Source: Thioalkalivibrio nitratireducens (GTDB lineage Bacteria > Pseudomonadota > Gammaproteobacteria > Ectothiorhodospirales > Ectothiorhodospiraceae). Taken from it: 6,606 nt of DNA. Under the pieces are notes generated by a model that saw only the letters and a program-made list of their open reading frames with translations, did not search any database and was not told where the DNA came from. Shown here one piece after another: positions 1 to 4,293 of this stretch. How positions within the stretch are numbered: the stretch's first letter is position 1; each line of letters starts with the position of its first letter. The translations under genes were made by a program, and so were the position numbers. The DNA lies in the NCBI GenBank assembly GCA_011390385.1, contig JAABSN010000185.1, positions 1 to 6,606 of the forward strand. The letters are read 5' to 3'.

Positions 1-515
1 AGATACAGGGCGATGCCGATGTAGATCGCGAACAGGGTGCCGACCTGAATCTGCAGCAGCATGATGTTCCTGATGATGACCATGATCTGCTGAAGCTCGG
101 CCTGCGCTTCAGGCGGCGCCGCTTGCATCATGCCCCAGACCTGGTGGTGAATGATCGGCACCAGAAGACAACCCACCACCACGAGAGCTGGGGCGATCAC
201 GATGCCGGCCATGCCAAGCTTCTGGTGATGTCGCTGCCTGCCCGTTGCCACCAGCAGGGCCTGGACCAGGAGCAGCACAAGGAATGTACCCATCAGCACG
301 GCGTGCGCATGCAGCATGAACGGGAAGGGTGCCCGCATACCGACCTCGACGGCGGCGATTTTCTCAAGGGAAGTAGGTATGAATCCGGTGAGCGTGATTA
401 CGATGAACCACGCCGCCATCATCACGAAGATCCATCGATCGACATAGCGGGTCAACGAGCCAGCCGGCGCGCGGCCAGACGTCCGGTAATCCAGACCGGA
501 GGCCGTCGTGCTCAT
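1..515 (-). CDS. Multi-pass inner-membrane protein of unknown function (3' end outside window)
   Basis: Reading leftwards from ATG at 513-515, an open frame of 171 codons runs off the left edge without a stop. The start is supported by a purine-rich GGAGAGGAG directly upstream. The visible part has a soluble N-terminus of about 25 residues and then four hydrophobic segments, roughly residues 28-46, 64-91, 102-122 and 146-171. Segment 2 carries HAHAVLMGTFLVLLLVQALL and is followed by the basic loop ATGRQRHHQKLGMAG. I recall this histidine-plus-RLG loop pattern from uncharacterised bacterial membrane proteins (DUF2306-like and relatives), but I cannot assign a family firmly or name a substrate. 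An acidic, Gln-rich loop (about 131-143) separates segments 3 and 4. The gene follows the 686-1159 gene on the same strand after 170 bases that contain a strong hairpin, so it may be a separate transcription unit. Function unknown; the coding call itself is fairly secure. Confidence 0.8.
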   Translation of the reverse strand, partial: MSTTASGLDYRTSGRAPAGSLTRYVDRWIFVMMAAWFIVITLTGFIPTSLEKIAAVEVGMRAPFPFMLHAHAVLMGTFLVLLLVQALLVATGRQRHHQKLGMAGIVIAPALVVVGCLLVPIIHHQVWGMMQAAPPEAQAELQQIMVIIRNIMLLQIQVGTLFAIYIGIALY

Positions 516-633
516 GGCTCCTCTCCGGTAACCGAACATGAAGCTGGCTGACTGCCTGCCGCCCTGCTTCCGACTGCGCGCACAAGACCTGAGCGATACA
601 CGGCAGTTCTCCTTTCAAGGTGTGTCGAGGGGA

Positions 634-678
634 GTCCAGCTACGCTGCAAGAGACACCGCCCCTGCAGCGTAGTGGAC
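634..678. repeat. Strong intergenic hairpin, possible terminator without U-tract
   Basis: Bases 640-649 (CTACGCTGCA) are perfectly complementary to 664-673 (TGCAGCGTAG) around a 14-base loop. After one bulged G at 639, five more pairs (634-638 with 674-678) extend the stem to 15 bp. The hairpin begins 7 bases beyond the stop codon of the leftward 686-1159 gene and 119 bases before the start of the next leftward gene. The placement suits a transcription end or an mRNA 3'-end stabiliser. Neither strand has a T-run after the stem, so it is not a canonical intrinsic terminator. Confidence 0.6.
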
Positions 679-685
679 AACCTGA

Positions 686-1159
686 TTACTTGATCGTGAT
701 TTCCCGGAGCATGTATTCGCCCTGGATTTCACGGATTTCGTTGTACAGCTCGAGAACTTTCTCGTTGCTGGCCTCCTGGTTCTCCTTGCCCCAGGCTTCC
801 ATGAAGGCGTTGTACCGTTCACGGCTCGGTCCCATCATTTCGGTGCTTGGAATCTTGATGACCAGAAGGAGATCGAAGGCGCCCCCAGCGACGGCCTGGT
901 TGGCGTAGATGGCGTAATCCTCGATATGACCCAGGGACTTGGCCACCTCGTTGGCCGCGACCCAGGTCGATTTCAGTCCTTCCAGGTAGATGTCCTGGGT
1001 GCCCGGGTCAAGCTTGACCATCGTTACGTTCCAGGCGGCATCGGAGACTTCGTAGTCTTCCCAGACCTGAAGTTGAGCGGCCGCCGGCGCGGCAAGCAGC
1101 ACGCCCGACAACATGCAGCAAGACACTGCAAAAGCGCGCAACAGGTTCGAATGTTTCAT
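686..1159 (-). CDS. Secreted protein of unknown function, possible dimeric alpha/beta-barrel fold
   Basis: The product is 157 residues. The ATG at 1157-1159 is preferred over upstream in-frame ATGs because AGAGGA lies 8 bases upstream and a clear Sec signal peptide begins there: MKHSNLLRAF, a hydrophobic core to about residue 25, and probable cleavage after APAAA (residue 28). The mature part of about 129 residues starts QLQVWEDY. It contains a strand-like MVKLDPG (47-53), a YLEGLKSTW helix (58-66), a strand FDLLLVIKIP (95-104) and a long charged C-terminal helix (about 111-150). This beta-alpha-beta order, with a Tyr/Leu-rich helix after the first strand, resembles NIPSNAP/EthD-type dimeric alpha/beta barrels, but only as an inference. 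The two cysteines lie in the signal peptide; the mature protein has none. The neighbouring gene at 1463-1831 encodes a similarly built exported protein. No catalytic motif is recognised. Confidence 0.8.
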   Translation of the reverse strand: MKHSNLLRAFAVSCCMLSGVLLAAPAAAQLQVWEDYEVSDAAWNVTMVKLDPGTQDIYLEGLKSTWVAANEVAKSLGHIEDYAIYANQAVAGGAFDLLLVIKIPSTEMMGPSRERYNAFMEAWGKENQEASNEKVLELYNEIREIQGEYMLREITIK

Positions 1160-1185
1160 GACATATCCTCTTTCGTTTGTTGACT

Positions 1186-1202
1186 CGATCAGTGTTTGAT
1201 CG
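1186..1202. promoter_or_regulatory. Dyad CGATCA-N5-TGATCG upstream of the 1159 gene
   Basis: A perfect 6-bp inverted repeat with a 5-base spacer lies 27 bases upstream of the ATG at 1159. It could be an operator or a 5'-leader hairpin of the leftward gene. It is short and could be fortuitous. Confidence 0.3.
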
Positions 1203-1234
1203 GGTTTTGTGGCCGTAGTCTTTCCGTTAGCGAT

Positions 1235-1259
1235 ACGTCGCCTTCGGGAGACGTTTTTT
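1235..1259 (+). terminator. Terminator-like hairpin plus T-run, plus-strand sense
   Basis: ACGTC (1235-1239) pairs with GACGT (1250-1254), with an inner CC/GG pair and a stable TTCG tetraloop (one G/A mismatch inside). A run of six Ts follows directly. The architecture is that of an intrinsic terminator for rightward transcription, yet no rightward gene lies upstream: the neighbouring genes on both sides are leftward. It may end an unannotated or antisense transcript, or be fortuitous. Confidence 0.35.
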
Positions 1260-1462
1260 CCCCATTTTCCGGGGTATGGGTGTATGGGCGTCAACTCCCG
1301 GTGCGGCCCTTGCTTGGGGCCGAGATGACCCGAATCGGTGATTGAACCGAAAGACCGGGTTGCCGGTCACGACGCCGAAGAATTCGAGCGCGGCCGGCGG
1401 CGATGGCTTGCACGCGCCATCTTGCTCGCCGGCCCCGATGTTGTGCCAGGTTCGCGAGCCGC

Positions 1463-1831
1463 TTACGGAAACGTGCTGTAGGCCCGGCGTGTCATGTTGG
1501 TGGTACATTCGCCGAAGCGCGCGTTCAATTTCGACGGTACGCTGTCGGCGTCTGCCTGGCCGGCCTGCCATGCATCGTAGGCCTTGCCGAACGCTTCGTT
1601 ATCGGCGCTGCGGCCGAGCCAGTAGTGCGTATCCATGTTTTCGCTGAACATGGGTGCAGCGATTTCGGTCTGGTAGCCGTGGGCTTTACCCCAGGCGTTG
1701 AAATCCTCGACGATTTCCAGGTATTGCCCCAGCGAGCAGCCCTCGTCCAACGTGAAGCTGATCACGTCGAGATGACCGGCCTGGGCGACAGAGGCGGAAA
1801 GGACAAGTAGTGCTGCAAGAATTCTCTTCAT
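1463..1831 (-). CDS. Small secreted protein of unknown function
   Basis: The product is 122 residues from ATG 1829-1831, with GGGAG 8 bases upstream. A typical signal peptide (MKRILAALLVLSASVAQA, cleavage after residue 18) leaves a mature protein of about 104 residues. Visible segments are HLDVISFTLDEGCSLGQYLE (strand then helix, 20-39), FNAWGKAHGY (44-53), a Pro-Met-Phe stretch (60-62), the strand THYWLGR (68-74) and a helix AFGKAYDAW (80-88). Two mature cysteines (32 and 109) could form a disulfide after export. The pattern LxxGCSLxxYL...FNxWxKxxGY...YWxGxxxxxxAFGxAxDAW is one I recall from uncharacterised small proteins of marine and gammaproteobacterial genomes. The topology suggests a ferredoxin-like or dimeric alpha/beta-barrel fold, by inference. 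Arrangement and size parallel the downstream 686-1159 gene, but the 303-base gap argues against tight coupling. Confidence 0.8.
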   Translation of the reverse strand: MKRILAALLVLSASVAQAGHLDVISFTLDEGCSLGQYLEIVEDFNAWGKAHGYQTEIAAPMFSENMDTHYWLGRSADNEAFGKAYDAWQAGQADADSVPSKLNARFGECTTNMTRRAYSTFP

Positions 1832-1959
1832 GTTCGTTTCTCCCAATTCGGCTGCGAGCACCCCACGCGAAGAAAGGTCGGTGGGTCATGCATCAAGCAG
1901 TTGAGCGAATCTAAACCGAGCGTGACCTGCAGCACAATAAAGGGAGCGTCAATTCATCG

Positions 1960-2100
1960 TCATTTTTTTCGCCAGCCGGGCCCCCACGGTCGGAAATCAT
2001 GGTCTGTAGGCAAGGAATCCGGCGTCGGCAGCAGATCCGGCCAGCCGTAGTTCTTCCAGGCGGTTACCAGCCCGACCTGTGTGTCGGACCTACCGACCAT
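1960..2100 (-). pseudogene. Remnant of a TPR-protein C-terminus
   Basis: Reading leftwards, bases 2080-2011 encode VGLVTAWKNYGWPDLLPTPDSL. This nearly matches the C-terminal tail VGLVAAWKKYGWPDLLPQPENL of the TPR protein at 5735-6606. DNA identity is 47/52 between 2027-2078 and 5754-5805. Upstream of 2080 the match stops abruptly, with no TPR sequence, and downstream the frame continues for 16 unrelated residues to a TGA at 1960-1962. An ATG at 2098-2100 could open a 46-residue frame, but no ribosome site precedes it. The best reading is a decayed, 5'-truncated copy of the 5735 gene or of a close paralogue, left by duplication, insertion or recombination. Confidence 0.65.
2027..2078. repeat. 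Left copy of a 52-base direct repeat
   Basis: It matches 5754-5805 at 47 of 52 positions in the same orientation, including 23 consecutive identical bases starting GGCAGCAGATCC. The copies are 3,727 bases apart and both derive from the coding sequence of a TPR-protein C-terminus. Confidence 0.85.
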
Positions 2101-2158
2101 CCGCCGCGCCGATGATCGACGTCGGCAGGATGGGTTTTGGTTCGGGCTTATCAAAGAA

Positions 2159-2533
2159 TCAGTTTTCAAGTGCTCTTATCGGAATGACGAAACTCGGGAC
2201 ATACTTCCGATGCTTGTCGGTGATCGCATCCGTAATTCCGAAGTCCAGAAAGACCGCGCTAGCGACGATCTTCGCGCCCATTTCGCTCTCGATGGCACCG
2301 ACGGCTTCCCGGCCGTCAGCCGTATTGCACTTGTACCGCAGCGAATCGTCGGATTTCCTGACGTACACCGTCGACGGAATTCCGGCATTCCACAGGCCTC
2401 GCTTGTTCTCCAGTACACATTCGCCGTTCGAGCCATCGCTGAACGAGAACGCGATGGGCGTCATGGCGTCCTCGGTGAGCGTCGCGCAACCGGCAGTCAT
2501 TGCCAGGGCGGCAATGGCACAAATCTTTTTCAT
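2159..2533 (-). CDS. Small outer-membrane-type lipoprotein of unknown function
   Basis: The product is 124 residues from ATG 2531-2533, with AGAGGG 7 bases upstream. The N-terminus MKKICAIAALAMTAGC is a lipoprotein signal with a TAGC lipobox (Cys16 lipidated). Ala at +2, not Asp, predicts sorting to the outer membrane. The mature part contains GECVLENKRGLWNAGIPSTV (37-56) followed by YVRKSDDSLRYKC (57-69). The spacing C-x-L-x-N-x-x-G-x-W...P-x-T-V-x-V-x-x-S-x-x-x-L-x-x-x-C matches a widespread family of small proteobacterial lipoproteins that I recall but which has no established name or function. Cys39 and Cys69 probably form a disulfide. The end (KYVPSFVIPI) fits the aromatic/proline C-terminal strand of that family. 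It is transcribed divergently from the Hcp-like gene at 2819, so both may share the 285-base regulatory region. Confidence 0.85.
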   Translation of the reverse strand: MKKICAIAALAMTAGCATLTEDAMTPIAFSFSDGSNGECVLENKRGLWNAGIPSTVYVRKSDDSLRYKCNTADGREAVGAIESEMGAKIVASAVFLDFGITDAITDKHRKYVPSFVIPIRALEN

Positions 2534-2818
2534 GGATGTTCCCTCTTTTGATGTAAGCGTACGTTCCACGCTGGAAAACTGGTCTGCCGGCACTTGCTTC
2601 GCGTCCAGCCTGCGTGCCTTTCGACCCTGAATCCGTCTCGACCTGGAACTGATGGTGGCGATCTTCCCGCGAGGCTGATTCTGCACCTGATCCGGAAGAC
2701 GGATCAACGGCGTGAACGTCAATAATTCGTCATTTCTTCCATGGCCTCCCCAGTCAGGACTTCTTCCAGAGGTATGCTTGAGGTGTTATCCCCTTCACAA
2801 CCAGAGAGAGTCAGGCCA
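2534..2818. other. Divergent intergenic region between lipoprotein and Hcp-like genes
   Basis: This 285-base region should carry promoters for both the leftward lipoprotein gene and the rightward Hcp-like gene. No convincing sigma-70 -35/-10 pair stands out on either strand. Near the lipoprotein end a weak 5-bp dyad occurs (AGCGT/ACGCT around 2557-2573). The most notable element is the 7-bp dyad at 2688-2706, listed separately. Open frames extend into the region from both genes but lack ribosome sites and signal-peptide logic. Confidence 0.5.
2688..2706. promoter_or_regulatory. Perfect dyad TGATCCG-N5-CGGATCA, candidate operator
   Basis: A perfect 7-bp inverted repeat with a 5-base spacer (GAAGA) lies about 113 bases before the Hcp-like start and 155 bases before the lipoprotein start. 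The 19-bp palindromic footprint in a divergent promoter region is typical of a dimeric regulator site. It could equally be a small hairpin. Confidence 0.4.
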
Positions 2819-3388
2819 ATGCCGAGTCCGTTCAAGAATTTGAGTCTTCTGTTGCTTGGCCTGGTGGGACTCCATCCGGGCCTGGCGGTCGCGCAGACCA
2901 ACGATGCGGGCGTTCTGTGCATCGACGGCATCGCGGGAGAGAGCGAGCGGCCGACCGATGTCGGCTGCGTCGACGTACTGTCGTGGTCCTGGGGCCAGAG
3001 CAGCCCGGTCAGCGGTATTCCGCCATCCGGGGGGATTCCTTCCGTCCAGGATTTCGTCTTCTCCAAGAGCGTTGATACGGCTTCGGAGGATTTCTTTCGG
3101 TTGCTGGTCACCGGAACGTTGATCAAGGGCGTCGTGAAATACAGGCAGTATGCAGACTGCGGCACGTCCTGCCAGGCGACCGAACCCTACCTCAGCATCA
3201 ATTTTCGAGATGTCGTGGTTTCGTCCAATTCGATCGCCGGTTCGAGCGGCAGTGAACCGTTCGAGAGCGTCAGCCTTAACTTCGTCGACGTGTCGTACTG
3301 CTATCGGCCGACTCTCAAGGGCGTCCTGGGTACGGCCCAATGCTTCGCCTTCAGCCGGGACGGCGATGTCTCGATTCCGCCGTTCTGA
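2819..3388 (+). CDS. Sec-exported Hcp-family (type VI tube-like) protein
   Basis: The product is 189 residues. ATG 2819-2821 is chosen because AGAGAG precedes it and a clean signal peptide starts there: MPSPFKNLSLLLLGLVGL to about residue 18, with probable cleavage after LAVA (residue 25). An upstream ATG at 2741 would add 26 residues that spoil the signal peptide. The mature part, about 164 residues, is the usual length of Hcp, the ring-forming tube protein of type VI secretion. It shows the family landmarks in order: CIDGIAGES (34-42), VDVLSWSWG (51-59), VQDFVFSKSVDTAS (76-89), a helix DFFRLLVTGT (91-100), PYLSINFRDVVVSS (123-136) and ESVSLNFVDVSYCY (149-162). Six cysteines (34, 50, 114, 118, 161, 175) lie in the mature part, as expected for a protein folded outside the cytoplasm with disulfides. 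Classical Hcp has no signal peptide, so this is a divergent extracytoplasmic branch; no sheath, baseplate or VgrG gene is in the window. It is followed after 19 bases by another exported protein gene. Confidence 0.85.
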   Translation: MPSPFKNLSLLLLGLVGLHPGLAVAQTNDAGVLCIDGIAGESERPTDVGCVDVLSWSWGQSSPVSGIPPSGGIPSVQDFVFSKSVDTASEDFFRLLVTGTLIKGVVKYRQYADCGTSCQATEPYLSINFRDVVVSSNSIAGSSGSEPFESVSLNFVDVSYCYRPTLKGVLGTAQCFAFSRDGDVSIPPF

Positions 3389-3407
3389 GTTGAATCGCGC
3401 AATTCAG

Positions 3408-4241
3408 ATGATCTTGCGTCGTTGGTCCTTACCGGCGCGATCCAGGTTGGCATTCATCCTGCTCCTGGCCGCGCTGATTTCGCAGCAGGTCGGTGCGATA
3501 ACGTCCCAGCCCGGCGCTGCGACCCACGAAACCGTCGTGCTGCTGTCGGGCGGCCATTTGACCGAGCGGCGTCTTGCCGCGTTCGTGGAGATTCAGGCTG
3601 GACGCTACCTGGCATCCAGCGCGCTTAGACACGCTTGCATGAAACCGGCGGTACGAGCCGACAGCCTGCTGCTTTTCTTCCCCAATTCGCAGCGCTGCGA
3701 ACAGATCACGCAGGCCGACAAGCTGATGCTGCCCCAGCGCCTGCATGCCATCACCGGCCGCCGTCCGCCCCCCGATTGGTTGCGGCGCTTCCACGACAGA
3801 CCTTTCCTGGCGTTGGCCGCGGCCCCACAGAGCCAATCGTTGCGCGCCCCCGATTGCAGCTGCCCGGCCAATACCGCGCCCGAGGGCATGGTGGTCTGCC
3901 CGGTGCAGACCCGCACCGCTGGGTCTCGGATTGCGCCGATCGAGTATCTGGCCGGTGATGTGGACGGCGATCCGCTGTCGGGCGTGTTCACCCATCAGCG
4001 TGGCATCGATCCGATCCAGCCGGGCCTGCCCGCCCCGCTGACGTCCACCTGCACCGCCGACCCCGGTGCCCTGCAATGCACCATCATCGGCAACGCCCCG
4101 GATCAGCCAGGCGATCTGCAGCTGATGCTGGCGGTGAGTGATGGCGCTGCGACCCTGAACCTGGCTTCCCTTCTCGAGGTCACGCCAGGCGGCGAGGGGC
4201 TTGTCTTTTCCGACGGCTTCGAGACGCCGGTTTGCCCTTGA
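3408..4241 (+). CDS. Exported Cys-rich protein with Ig/cadherin-like segment and DGFE C-terminus
   Basis: The product is 277 residues from ATG 3408-3410. An alternative ATG at 3366 would add 14 residues and overlap the Hcp-like gene; neither start has a strong ribosome site. The 3408 start gives the better signal peptide: basic MILRRWSLPARSR, then LAFILLLAALI, with cleavage near residue 30. Residues 40-140 are an unrecognised domain. After a Cys-rich linker (PDCSC at 148-152, C164), residues 175-258 contain YLAGDVDGDPLSGVF and LMLAVSDGAATLNLASLLEV, a pattern like bacterial cadherin/Ig-type beta-sandwich repeats. The chain ends GLVFSDGFETPVCP. I recall a terminal (I/V)FxDGFE motif from many exported proteins of Xanthomonadales and Wenzhouxiangella, possibly a sorting or anchoring signal. 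Eight cysteines, all after the signal peptide, fit disulfide formation outside the cytoplasm. It is probably cotranscribed with the Hcp-like gene (19-base gap). Function unknown. Confidence 0.8.
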   Translation: MILRRWSLPARSRLAFILLLAALISQQVGAITSQPGAATHETVVLLSGGHLTERRLAAFVEIQAGRYLASSALRHACMKPAVRADSLLLFFPNSQRCEQITQADKLMLPQRLHAITGRRPPPDWLRRFHDRPFLALAAAPQSQSLRAPDCSCPANTAPEGMVVCPVQTRTAGSRIAPIEYLAGDVDGDPLSGVFTHQRGIDPIQPGLPAPLTSTCTADPGALQCTIIGNAPDQPGDLQLMLAVSDGAATLNLASLLEVTPGGEGLVFSDGFETPVCP

Positions 4242-4279
4242 CCTTTCTCTGTTGCGCAGTGTTGCACTTGGGCTTGAAG

Positions 4280-4287
4280 GGAGGTGA
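4280..4287 (+). promoter_or_regulatory. Near-consensus ribosome binding site fixing a GTG start
   Basis: GGAGGTGA is fully complementary to the 16S rRNA anti-Shine-Dalgarno end and sits 6 bases before GTG at 4294. It settles the start of the TPR-methyltransferase gene and predicts efficient translation, unlike the weak site of the gene before it. Confidence 0.8.
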
Positions 4288-4293
4288 CCTTGC

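Larger units (their letters stand above)
1160..1462. other. Structured intergenic region without a credible gene
   Basis: This stretch of about 300 bases between two leftward genes holds no convincing coding region. Open frames cross it on both strands but lack ribosome sites and overlap the real genes. It contains four hairpins in 134 bases: 1235-1254 (listed separately); CGGCCC/GGGCCG at 1304-1322 with a 7-base loop; TCGGT/ACCGA at 1335-1350 with a 6-base loop; and GACCGG/CCGGTC at 1353-1368 with a GTTG loop. The leftward translation of part of it reads FFGVVTGNPVFRFNHRFG. I have a weak recollection of similar strings in short hypothetical ORFs of related genomes, which would fit a conserved or dispersed noncoding element instead of a gene. 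Confidence 0.5.

Noticed and set aside
123..551. 142-codon plus-strand frame, His-rich (possible metal-binding protein)
   Set aside because: The His-richness arises from reading the complement of the membrane-protein gene at 1-515 in another frame. There is no ribosome site.
1227..1571. 114-codon minus-strand frame containing VTGNPVFRFNHRFG
   Set aside because: It overlaps the end of the 1463-1831 gene, has no ribosome site and covers the hairpin-rich intergenic DNA. Treated as noncoding structure.
1908..1937. Possible leftward promoter TTGTGC (1932-1937), 18-base spacer, TAGATT (1908-1913) upstream of the 1463-1831 gene
   Set aside because: Only a partial match to sigma-70 boxes; such matches are frequent by chance, so it was not called as a feature.
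2719..3340. Minus-strand frames opposite the Hcp-like gene
   Set aside because: The plus strand encodes all Hcp-family landmarks; the antisense frames show no motifs.
2819..4241. A type VI secretion locus
   Set aside because: Only an Hcp-like gene is present. No sheath, baseplate, VgrG, ClpV or membrane-complex gene is visible, and the signal peptide argues against a standard tube subunit.
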